Shown: in pieces, positions 1 through 6,607 of the stretch
Numbering within the stretch: position 1 is the first letter of the stretch
Layout: each line of letters begins with the position of its first letter
Source of the DNA: Methylococcales bacterium
GTDB taxonomy: Bacteria; Pseudomonadota; Gammaproteobacteria; Methylococcales; Methylomonadaceae
Reading direction: 5' to 3'
Length of the DNA: 6,936 bases
Assembly: GCA_023146575.1 (NCBI GenBank)
Contig: JAGLBU010000028.1
Coordinates: 1-6,936 of the forward strand
Made by a program: the position numbers and the translations under genes
The notes under the pieces: generated by a model
Databases searched by the model: none
What the model was told of the DNA's origin: nothing
Seen by the model: the letters and a program-made list of their open reading frames with translations, nothing else

Positions 1-630
<630 letters not shown>

Positions 631-638
631 CCAAAAAA

Positions 639-662
639 AACCCCCGTTTTAAAACGAGGGTT
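639..662. terminator. Bidirectional intrinsic terminator between convergent genes
   Basis: AACCCCCGTTTT (639-650) and AAAACGAGGGTT (651-662) form a near-perfect inverted repeat with one C/A mismatch; the central TTTTAAAA provides the loop. On the minus strand it is followed by eight Ts (complement of the A-run 633-640), a textbook rho-independent terminator for the small minus-strand gene. On the plus strand only TTCCTTT follows, so termination of hemB is probably weaker. It sits in the 48-base gap between the two convergent stop codons. Confidence 0.85.
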
Positions 663-678
663 CCTTTAGTATTTATTT

Positions 679-867
679 TTATTCTGTGAAAGTATTTCCA
701 GGAGGATGATTTCTTTCTAAAACTTGCTCCTGAGATTGACCAGCAGATTGAGGAGTAAGATGCTCTACTTCTCTTTGTTTTAAAATTACTACTAATGTAA
801 TTGTAATGACGGCAATAGCGCCAACAATTTTGAAAAAATTATCTTTTTCTTTTTTTTCTTTAGCCAT
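679..867 (-). CDS. Small single-pass membrane protein, unrecognised (62 aa)
   Basis: I do not recognise a family. The protein has a lysine-rich N-terminus (MAKEKKEKDN), one hydrophobic helix at about residues 11-29 (from FFKIVGAIAV to VVIL), and a hydrophilic, glutamine-rich tail of about 32 residues with no cysteine. By the positive-inside rule the N-terminus should be cytoplasmic and the tail periplasmic; there is no signal-peptidase or lipobox motif, so the helix probably stays as an anchor. Three things argue that the gene is real: an AGGGGA ribosome binding site five bases before the ATG, a possible promoter further upstream, and a strong terminator directly after its stop. It is convergent with hemB and divergent from pyrE, so it looks like its own transcription unit. 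Function is unknown. Confidence 0.75.
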   Translation of the reverse strand: MAKEKKEKDNFFKIVGAIAVITITLVVILKQREVEHLTPQSAGQSQEQVLERNHPPGNTFTE

Positions 868-872
868 TTTTA

Positions 873-878
873 TCCCCT
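873..878 (-). promoter_or_regulatory. Strong ribosome binding site of the small membrane protein gene
   Basis: On the minus strand the sequence is AGGGGA, five bases before the ATG at 867. It is the clearest Shine-Dalgarno sequence in the window and is the main support that this short frame is translated. Confidence 0.8.
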
Positions 879-895
879 ACGGATTAAGTTTAATT

Positions 896-928
896 ATTAT
901 AATAATGAATGTCCCTTCAATTGCTCAA
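896..928 (-). promoter_or_regulatory. Possible sigma70-type promoter for the small membrane protein gene
   Basis: On the minus strand TTGAGC (923-928) is followed after 18 bases by TATTAT (899-904), which overlaps a consensus TATAAT (896-901). The start site would fall near 889-892, giving a leader of about 20-25 bases that contains the AGGGGA ribosome binding site. The -35 match is only partial, and the region is AT-rich, so this is tentative. Confidence 0.35.
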
Positions 929-1251
929 AGGAGACAGCGAAATAGACATAATGTACTAGAACGCTTCTATCGGTTATTGAATTAATCACTAACTGACAAG
1001 CGTATTTTTATCACGATGCGGCTAGGATTGTCAAAAGAAACGTTAAAATAAAATGGCATTTCAGATTCTATAAAGTATCTGTTGTTGCAATCTTACCCCT
1101 TAAGCATTTGCTGGCACTGACTTTATTTTATTCAGCTTAGGTTCAGGTTAAAATTTAAACAAATCAACTTTCACCCTGCATAGCTTGCTTTTTTTAAGCT
1201 ACGTTTAAAAGCCACTGATTTTAGAATCAATACCTATAGCATAATCTGCGT

Positions 1252-1257
1252 TATAAT
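1252..1257 (+). promoter_or_regulatory. Candidate -10 element of the pyrE promoter
   Basis: A consensus TATAAT lies 37 bases before the pyrE start codon, placing the transcript start near 1264 and giving a leader of about 30 bases. No good -35 box sits at the right distance, and the upstream TG is not correctly spaced for an extended -10. The same decamer TTATAATAAT precedes the next gene on the plus strand. Supported only by the hexamer and its position. Confidence 0.35.
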
Positions 1258-1287
1258 AATACTTTCCTTTATACAGCCCCCTCTCAC

Positions 1288-1302
1288 ATGAAGCATGCTT
1301 GA
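1288..1302 (+). other. Tiny reading frame overlapping the pyrE start codon
   Basis: ATG AAG CAT GCT TGA runs through the pyrE ATG (1295-1297) in another frame and stops two codons into pyrE. The pyrE ATG also sits in the centre of a perfect 10-base palindrome, AAGCATGCTT (1291-1300). The mini-frame has no ribosome binding site of its own. It could compete with or couple to pyrE initiation, or be chance. Confidence 0.25.
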
Positions 1303-1945
1303 GTATCAACAAGAATTTATTCGTTATGCGCTTGACTGCGACGTCCTTAAATTTGGCGAGTTTCAATTAAAATCAGGTCGCATCAGTCCTTATTTTTTTA
1401 ATACAGGCTTATTCGATACAGGGACAAAAGTTGACACATTAGGACGTTTTTATGCACAAGCGCTTCTCGCATCAAATATACATGTTGACGTACTTTATGG
1501 ACCCGCTTATAAAGGCATTCCACTGGTCACAGCATGCGCAATCGCTTATGCAAAATTATCAGGCACTGATATTCCTTTTTCATTTAACCGCAAGGAAGCT
1601 AAAGACCACGGCGAAGGAGGCATATTAGTAGGCGCGCCTTTACAAAAAAATATTGTGATCGTTGATGATGTTATTAGTGCAGGCACTTCTGTTAGAGAAT
1701 CAATGGCGATTATTACTCAAGAAAAAGCAACCGCTGTTGGCGTATTAATTGCTTTGGATAGAGAAGAAAAAGGACAAAACACCTTATCAGCAACTCAAGA
1801 GGTGCAACAAAAATTTAAAATTCCTGTCATACCTATTATCAGTCTGAGCCATATCATTGAGTTTTTAGAAAAGGACTCAAAAAATAATAATAAGCCCCTC
1901 AGCCTGATCAAAAATTATCAAAAGTGCTATGGAATTTTAGAATAA
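1295..1945 (+). CDS. pyrE: Orotate phosphoribosyltransferase
   Basis: This cytoplasmic enzyme transfers phosphoribose from PRPP to orotate to give orotidine monophosphate, the fifth step of UMP synthesis. At 216 residues it has family length (E. coli is 213). The start fits: MLEYQQEFIRYAL aligns with E. coli MKPYQRQFIEFAL from the first residue, although no ribosome binding site is clear. Visible motifs are LKFGEFQLKSGR (residues 18-29, with the conserved Lys 26), GPAYKGIPL (69-77), the catalytic loop RKEAKDHGEGG (99-109) and the PRPP-binding motif VIVDDVISAGTS (121-132). The C-terminus ends in a usual helix. There is no rph upstream, and I see no E. coli-style attenuator hairpin, so any pyrimidine control must differ. 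A five-codon frame overlaps the start codon. Confidence 0.97.
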   Translation: MLEYQQEFIRYALDCDVLKFGEFQLKSGRISPYFFNTGLFDTGTKVDTLGRFYAQALLASNIHVDVLYGPAYKGIPLVTACAIAYAKLSGTDIPFSFNRKEAKDHGEGGILVGAPLQKNIVIVDDVISAGTSVRESMAIITQEKATAVGVLIALDREEKGQNTLSATQEVQQKFKIPVIPIISLSHIIEFLEKDSKNNNKPLSLIKNYQKCYGILE

Positions 1946-1997
1946 TACACACGATGAATCTTTAAAACAGTTTTTAATATATTGGTCTACAATAGAT

Positions 1998-2006
1998 TGT
2001 TATAAT
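1998..2006 (+). promoter_or_regulatory. Extended -10 promoter of the dynamin-like gene
   Basis: TGTTATAAT is a perfect TGnTATAAT extended -10 element, which can work without a good -35 box; none is seen at 17 bases. The start site would be near 2013. It is embedded in an imperfect palindrome, GATTGTTATAATAATC (1995-2010), which could be an operator or chance. The gene is therefore probably transcribed on its own as well as by any readthrough from pyrE; no terminator separates the two genes clearly. Confidence 0.5.
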
Positions 2007-2058
2007 AATCACTTACATCTTTACTTAAAACATAGTGTCTGTAGGAAAAAAGCTTGCC

Positions 2059-3999
2059 ATGGGGAATTTAGAATTCAAAAAAGAGCTACATGATTACGCA
2101 CAATGGCGTAAACAATTAGCCAGCTCAATCGAAATGTATCGAGAATGGCGTCGTCGTTATGGTATGAGCGATGTTCATAGCACAGATATCCTGCTAAATA
2201 TCTTAAGTGGATTAGAAAATGATCGGATAACATTGGCTTTTGCTGCCGAATTTTCACGTGGAAAAACAGAACTCATTAACGCATTATTTTTTGCTGAAAC
2301 AGGTATTCGATTGCTCCCCTCGTCACCTGGCCGCACCACCATGTGTCCGACAGAAATTTATTATGATAAAAAAGAAGGAGCTTATATTCGAGTACTTGAT
2401 ATAAAAACTCGTCTTGAAGATGTCTCATTAATTGAATACAAACAAAAACCTGAAAGCTGGAAGCAAATATCGTTAGAAGGAAAAACCCCTCTTGAAATGC
2501 AAGAAGCGTTTAAGCAACTGATTGCCGTTAAAACTGTCCCCGTTGAAGTCGCTGATAAGCTAGGCTTGTGGAATGCAAAAGAAGCGGCGGAACAAGGGCT
2601 TTCAAACGCCATTGAAGTTGAAATCCCTTGCTGGCGACATGCGTTAATCAGCTTTCCACATCCCCTATTGCAAGAAGGCCTTGCTATTTTAGATACACCA
2701 GGCTTAAACGCATTAGGGACCGAGCCTGAATTAACCTTAAGCATGTTACCAAGCGCTCAAGCGATTATTTTCGTATTAGCCGCCGATACTGGGGTGACTA
2801 AAAGTGACTTGACTATGTGGAAAAATCACATTTGCAGCGCGCGCAACAATAAGCAAGGTCTTGCCGTAGTCATGAATAAAATTGACTCTATGTGGGATGA
2901 TCTTGCAGGTGAAGTTGGTTATGAAAACGCTATTAAAAAACAAATTAGCACTTCAGCATCTATTTTAAAACTCAACAAAGATTTAATTTTCCCCGTCTCA
3001 GCCAAGCAGGCTTTACTTGCAAAAGTGAAATCCAACCCGCCTCTTTTAGAACGCAGTCGATTAAGTGGCTTAGAGCAGTATCTATCGGATGATATTCTAA
3101 AACAGCGTCGCAAAATTTTGATGTCCAGTATCCTTAAGGACATTGGCTTTTTAATTAATGAATCCTCTAACCTAACCGATTCTAAATTAACCAATGCGAC
3201 TCAGCAATTAGAAGAATTTCAAAAAATCGATTTTGAAAATAAAGATATGACGGGAAAGCTCATGTCTGAAACCCGTGACCGACAAAAAGCTTACACCCTG
3301 AATGTTGAAAATTTTCAAGCTAGTCGCCGAGTTTTTACCGTACAAGCTAAAATTTTAATTAAATCTTTTTCGAAAGAAACGGTTGATGCCATTATTCAAG
3401 AAACAAAAAATGACATCAGTAAAAGCATGACCACTTATGGCATGAAAAAAAGCATTAGTAAGCTTTTCAATGACTTACGTGATTTATTACAAGACTCTAT
3501 TGATATTACCAATGAAACCCTGCGTTTAATTCAAGCGATTCACAAAAAATTTCATGATGAATATGGCTTTAAAAAGATTGAACCTAAATTATTTTCAATC
3601 AAACAATATCAGCGAGAATTAGAGGCTGTTTTTGACGAAGGTGAAGCTTTTCGTTCCAGTACAAAAACCACAATGACCGAGCAAAGTGTGGTCGTAAGTC
3701 AACTTTATAGCACTTTAATTGCTAAGGCTCGCAATATATTAAAACAAGCCTATAAAGATGCTTTAACATGGAGCAATGGGGTCTTAATGCCATTAATGCA
3801 TCAAATCAAAGATCATAAAAAACAAATTGAAAGTCGTTTGCATATGTTGAAAAAAATCAACGAGTCAAAAGGAAGTGTTTCTGAAAATATCGCTCATTTA
3901 AGGTCTGAGCTTGAGCCACTAAAACAGCAACGCAAAGAATTGGCTTTTATTATTAAAGAAATGCAGGTTGAAAGTTTCTCAGACCTTTCGGAGGAGTAA
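2059..3999 (+). CDS. Dynamin-like large GTPase
   Basis: The N-terminal half is a dynamin-type GTPase; such proteins hydrolyse GTP and, where studied, bind or remodel membranes. From the ATG at 2059 it is 646 residues. Motifs: G1 AEFSRGKT (63-70), G2 GRTTMCPTEI (around 91-100), G3 LDTPG (211-215), G4 NKID (273-276) and G5 SAK (314-316). The rest is charged and helical, like the stalk of bacterial dynamins, with likely coiled coil near the C-terminus (SRLHMLKKIN to LEPLKQQRKE). No transmembrane helix is seen. Oddities are Ala for the first P-loop glycine and about 118 residues between G2 and G3. I chose the ATG at 2059 because AGGA lies 12 bases upstream; a GTG at 2035 would add eight residues but has no ribosome binding site. 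It has no second dynamin next to it. The family is sure, the function is not. Confidence 0.9.
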   Translation: MGNLEFKKELHDYAQWRKQLASSIEMYREWRRRYGMSDVHSTDILLNILSGLENDRITLAFAAEFSRGKTELINALFFAETGIRLLPSSPGRTTMCPTEIYYDKKEGAYIRVLDIKTRLEDVSLIEYKQKPESWKQISLEGKTPLEMQEAFKQLIAVKTVPVEVADKLGLWNAKEAAEQGLSNAIEVEIPCWRHALISFPHPLLQEGLAILDTPGLNALGTEPELTLSMLPSAQAIIFVLAADTGVTKSDLTMWKNHICSARNNKQGLAVVMNKIDSMWDDLAGEVGYENAIKKQISTSASILKLNKDLIFPVSAKQALLAKVKSNPPLLERSRLSGLEQYLSDDILKQRRKILMSSILKDIGFLINESSNLTDSKLTNATQQLEEFQKIDFENKDMTGKLMSETRDRQKAYTLNVENFQASRRVFTVQAKILIKSFSKETVDAIIQETKNDISKSMTTYGMKKSISKLFNDLRDLLQDSIDITNETLRLIQAIHKKFHDEYGFKKIEPKLFSIKQYQRELEAVFDEGEAFRSSTKTTMTEQSVVVSQLYSTLIAKARNILKQAYKDALTWSNGVLMPLMHQIKDHKKQIESRLHMLKKINESKGSVSENIAHLRSELEPLKQQRKELAFIIKEMQVESFSDLSEE

Positions 4000-4062
4000 A
4001 ACCTGACTAAATAACAAAAAATAAAGAAGCGCTTTATCATAAATTAACCGCCCTAAAAATTC

Positions 4063-4095
4063 ATGTTCATCATGTCCTTACGGTATTTAACATGA
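4063..4095 (+). other. Ten-codon reading frame ending at the binding-protein start codon
   Basis: From the ATG at 4063, ten codons (MFIMSLRYLT) run to a TGA at 4093-4095, which overlaps the ATG of the binding-protein gene as ATGA, the arrangement typical of translational coupling. It has no ribosome binding site, so it may be chance. It could act as a leader frame for the ABC operon. Confidence 0.25.
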
Positions 4096-5063
4096 AAATT
4101 AAAATTTTTGTTTTTATTTTTGGTATTCTTTATTTTACCAACATATTTTCAGCTGAAAAAGTTCAAATTCGACTTGGAGTTTTAGTCTTTGGAACGGTTA
4201 ATTGGGAGCTGAATGCCTTAAAAAATGAAGCGCTTCTAGAAACCGCTAAATTCACTCTCTCCATCCAAAAACTCGCCAATCCACAAGCAGGAAAAATTGC
4301 CTTACAATCAGGCTCGGTTGATATGATTGTTTCCGATTGGATTTGGGTTTCTAAGCTCCGAACGCAGGGTGAAGATTTCACCTTCTTCCCTTATTCAACC
4401 ACCGCGGGTGCTTTAATGGTACCTGATCAAAGCCCCTTAAAAACTATTCAAGATTTACAAGGGAAAAAGCTTGGGATTGCGGGCGGCGAACTTGATAAAA
4501 ATTGGCTGTTATTACAAGCACTCGCACAACAAAAATCATTTGATATAAACCAACTTATTACCAAAGTGTATGCGGCGCCCCCGTTGTTAACCCATCAACT
4601 CTTAAACCAAAAAGTGGATGCGATTATCACTTATTGGCATTTTGCCGCCCGTCTTGAAGCACAAGGTTATCGCCAATTATTGGATGGTAAAAATTTACTC
4701 AATCAATTAGGCATCCAGCAAGCAGTTCCCACCTTAGGCTATGTTTTTAAACAAAGCTGGGCAGAACAACATCCTCAAGCCCTTGCTAATTTCCTCATGT
4801 TAACCGCAAAAGCAAAAAATAAACTTTGCACCCTTGATTCAGCGTGGAATAAAATACGCCCACTTACAAAAGCTAACGATTTAAAAACACAAAAAACATT
4901 ACGCACCCGTTATTGTGCAGGACAAATTACCCAATGGGGAGCAGAAGAAAAACAAGCCGCTGAAAAAATATACCAATTATTACGCACATTAAGTCATAAT
5001 AAGTTAACGGGGGATTCTAAACACATTCAAACAGGTACTTTCTGGAGTTTCCCTCCACCGTAA
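4092..5063 (+). CDS. ABC transporter periplasmic substrate-binding protein, NMT1/SsuA/TauA-like
   Basis: This is the secreted receptor of the importer encoded by this gene and the next two. Residues 1-21 (MKIKIFVFIF, then GILYFTNIFSA) are a clear signal peptide with no lipobox cysteine, so a soluble periplasmic protein is expected. The mature part has the two-lobe pattern of the nitrate/sulfonate/thiamine-precursor group: a first strand VQIRLGVLVFGT (25-36), GSVDMIVSDWIWVSKLR (74-90), the crossover segment DLQGKKLGIAGG (121-132), KVDAIITYWHFAARLE (174-189) and VPTLGYVF (212-219). Its 323 residues are normal for the group. The ligand cannot be told; tryptophans in DWIW and YWHF may line the pocket. 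The start codon lacks a strong ribosome binding site, but the signal peptide fixes it. The permease gene follows after 17 bases. I see no certain promoter in the 92 bases upstream. Confidence 0.88.
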   Translation: MKIKIFVFIFGILYFTNIFSAEKVQIRLGVLVFGTVNWELNALKNEALLETAKFTLSIQKLANPQAGKIALQSGSVDMIVSDWIWVSKLRTQGEDFTFFPYSTTAGALMVPDQSPLKTIQDLQGKKLGIAGGELDKNWLLLQALAQQKSFDINQLITKVYAAPPLLTHQLLNQKVDAIITYWHFAARLEAQGYRQLLDGKNLLNQLGIQQAVPTLGYVFKQSWAEQHPQALANFLMLTAKAKNKLCTLDSAWNKIRPLTKANDLKTQKTLRTRYCAGQITQWGAEEKQAAEKIYQLLRTLSHNKLTGDSKHIQTGTFWSFPPP

Positions 5064-5071
5064 ACTCTTAT

Positions 5072-5075
5072 GGAA
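5072..5075 (+). promoter_or_regulatory. Ribosome binding site supporting the GTG start of the permease
   Basis: GGAA lies five bases before the GTG at 5081. No in-frame ATG is near: the first internal Met is residue 73, inside a membrane helix, so the GTG is the only sensible start. The same bases form part of a chance two-codon frame, ATGGAATAA (5070-5078). Confidence 0.5.
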
Positions 5076-5080
5076 TAAGC

Positions 5081-5836
5081 GTGTTTTCAAAATTTTTAAC
5101 TTCTCAATATCTTGGCTTTATTTCACTTATTCTATTTTTACTGTCATGGTACGGACTGGCAACCTTACTCAATCAACACACGCTCCCCTCTCCTGTTATC
5201 GTTCTAAAAGTTTTAAAACAAGAAATTATTTCTGGCGAATTACCCTATCATTTAGGCATTACACTTTTACGATTAATCATTAGTTTTAGTATTGCGATGT
5301 TGATAGGGTGTTCAATAGGCATCCTTTTAGGGCGACATCAAAAACTGGATTATTTTTTAGATCAATGGCTGGTTATTTTTTTAAACGTCCCCGCATTGGT
5401 TACCATTATTTTATGCTACGTTTGGTTTGGCTTGTCAGAATCTGCCGCGATCCTTGCAGTTGTCATTAATAAAATTCCCAATGTCATTGTCACCATGCGA
5501 GAAGGAACACGCACTTTAAACCAAGACCTTCTAGAAATGGCGCACTGTTATCACTTTGGTAAACGTAAAACCTTCTTCCATGTGATTTGGCCACAACTGT
5601 ACCCTTTCGTGATGGCAACCACTCGTTCAGGACTCGCCTTAATCTGGAAAATTATTTTAGTGGTCGAGTTACTCGGACGGAGCAATGGCATGGGCTATCA
5701 ATTAAATATTTATTTTCAATTATTTGACGTTGCCAGCATTCTTGCCTACACCGTCGCCTTTATCGTCATCATCCAATTAATTGAAATGCTCATTTTAAAA
5801 CCGTTTGATAAAAATGCCAAAAAATGGCGACGATGA
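5081..5836 (+). CDS. ABC transporter permease, SsuC/TauC/NrtB-like
   Basis: This is the inner-membrane channel subunit, expected to work as a homodimer with the binding protein and ATPase encoded on either side. It has 251 residues, usual for the family, and about six hydrophobic segments near residues 11-30, 62-84, 97-117, 121-138, 182-199 and 217-239. The cytoplasmic coupling loop that docks on the ATPase (EAA motif) is at about 152-174: EMAHCYHFGKRK then TFFHVIWPQLYP. The conserved alanines and the loop glycine (G160) fit the pattern. It is followed by the typical VVELLGRSNGMGYQLN block (194-209). The GTG start has a GGAA ribosome binding site. The stop TGA overlaps the ATG of the ATPase gene, so the two are very likely translated together. 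Substrate is unknown. Confidence 0.92.
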   Translation: MFSKFLTSQYLGFISLILFLLSWYGLATLLNQHTLPSPVIVLKVLKQEIISGELPYHLGITLLRLIISFSIAMLIGCSIGILLGRHQKLDYFLDQWLVIFLNVPALVTIILCYVWFGLSESAAILAVVINKIPNVIVTMREGTRTLNQDLLEMAHCYHFGKRKTFFHVIWPQLYPFVMATTRSGLALIWKIILVVELLGRSNGMGYQLNIYFQLFDVASILAYTVAFIVIIQLIEMLILKPFDKNAKKWRR

Positions 5837-6573
5837 TGGATATTTTAATCGACATAAAACACAAAGCTTATCAGACACAATCATCAAGCCGTAAAAACAT
5901 TGTCATTAAAGATCTTAAATTCTCTTTAAATAATCAAGAATTTGTCTGTTTAGTCGGGCCTTCTGGCTGTGGAAAAACGACCTTACTGAATACAATTGCA
6001 GGGCTCGATTCTAATTTTCAGGGAAAAATTGCGCTTGAAAATAAAAATACCACCCCGAACATTGGTTATGTGTTTCAAAACCCACGCTTATTACCTTGGC
6101 GTACCATTCGTGAAAATATTGAATTGGTTTTAACCAGCCCCCAGTCAACCGACATGGTTGATACATTGCTAGAAGCCATGCAACTAAAGCATTTAGCGGA
6201 TAGCTATCCTGAGCATTTATCACTCGGAATGAGTCGGCGAATTTCAATCATTCGTGCCTTTGCAGTCAATCCTGATATTCTATTAATGGATGAGCCTTTT
6301 GTCTCATTAGATGCGCCCAATGCAAGACAGGTACGAAAATTATTATTATCCTTATGGCAACAACGCCCACATAGCATTTTATTTGTCACCCATGATTTAC
6401 GCGAAGCCATTACCTTAGCGGATAAATTAGTGTTTTTATCAAAGTCACCCATGAAAATTGTGAGCGAAATTAATATTCCCATAGCAAGAGAAGACCGTGA
6501 AAATGAAGCCCTGATTGAAGATTTCAGGCAACACTTAATCAGCAATCATCCCGATATTAAAGCCTTATTGTAA
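5833..6573 (+). CDS. ABC transporter ATP-binding protein, SsuB/TauB/NrtD-like, variant signature
   Basis: This is the cytoplasmic motor of the importer. From the ATG at 5833 it has 246 residues. Motifs in order: Walker A GPSGCGKTT (42-50), Q-loop FQNPRLLPW (81-89, Gln 82), signature LSLGM (129-133), Walker B ILLMDEP (149-155, Asp 153 and Glu 154), D-loop SLDA (158-161) and switch His 187 (VTHD). All catalytic residues are in place, so it should hydrolyse ATP. The signature has Leu in place of the first glycine of LSGGQ/LSGGM. I chose 5833 because its ATG overlaps the permease stop as ATGA. ATGs at 5824 and 5836 are also in frame, and none has a clear ribosome binding site. The PFVSLD and LLPWRT blocks are typical of the nitrate/sulfonate/taurine group. 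Confidence 0.93.
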   Translation: MMDILIDIKHKAYQTQSSSRKNIVIKDLKFSLNNQEFVCLVGPSGCGKTTLLNTIAGLDSNFQGKIALENKNTTPNIGYVFQNPRLLPWRTIRENIELVLTSPQSTDMVDTLLEAMQLKHLADSYPEHLSLGMSRRISIIRAFAVNPDILLMDEPFVSLDAPNARQVRKLLLSLWQQRPHSILFVTHDLREAITLADKLVFLSKSPMKIVSEINIPIAREDRENEALIEDFRQHLISNHPDIKALL

Positions 6574-6607
6574 AATAAAACTTCCTCTTTAATTACCCTT
6601 ATTTCCT

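Larger units (their letters stand above)
868..1294. other. 427-base intergenic region with no convincing gene
   Basis: The stretch separates the divergent small membrane protein gene and pyrE. Its ends hold their presumed promoters and leaders. In the middle, about 930-1220, frames on both strands are short and lack ribosome binding sites; the best plus-strand frame is an 11-codon one at 1016. I see no tRNA, riboswitch or terminator. Small imperfect inverted repeats occur at about 1064-1081 (AGATTCTAT/AAAGTATCT), 1181-1201 (TAGCTT, nine-base loop, AAGCTA) and 1217-1230 (TGATT/AATCA). All are AT-rich and could be chance. A small RNA or a decayed gene is possible but not supported. Confidence 0.6.

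Noticed and set aside
1016..1051. 11-codon plus-strand frame in the large gap (MRLGLSKETLK)
   Set aside because: Too short, no ribosome binding site, and no promoter or terminator around it.
1181..1201. TAGCTT...AAGCTA hairpin with internal T-run upstream of pyrE as an attenuator
   Set aside because: The T-run is in the loop, not after the stem, the stem is only six pairs, and it lies upstream of the likely promoter.
2035..2058. GTG at 2035 as the start of the dynamin-like gene
   Set aside because: No ribosome binding site precedes it, while the in-frame ATG at 2059 has AGGA 12 bases upstream. Not excluded, since the leader would still be about 22 bases from the predicted promoter.
2382..2744. 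120-codon minus-strand frame inside the dynamin-like gene
   Set aside because: It is antisense to the conserved GTPase motifs, has no ribosome binding site or recognisable product, and is best explained as a shadow.
4021..4037. Hairpin ATAAAG-AAGCG-CTTTAT after the dynamin-like gene as a terminator
   Set aside because: The stem is only six mostly A-T pairs, and no T-run follows on the plus strand. A T-run follows only on the minus strand, where there is no gene to terminate.
6204..6545. 113-codon minus-strand frame inside the ATPase gene
   Set aside because: It lies opposite the Walker B and switch regions and has a Ser/Arg-rich composition typical of an antisense shadow.
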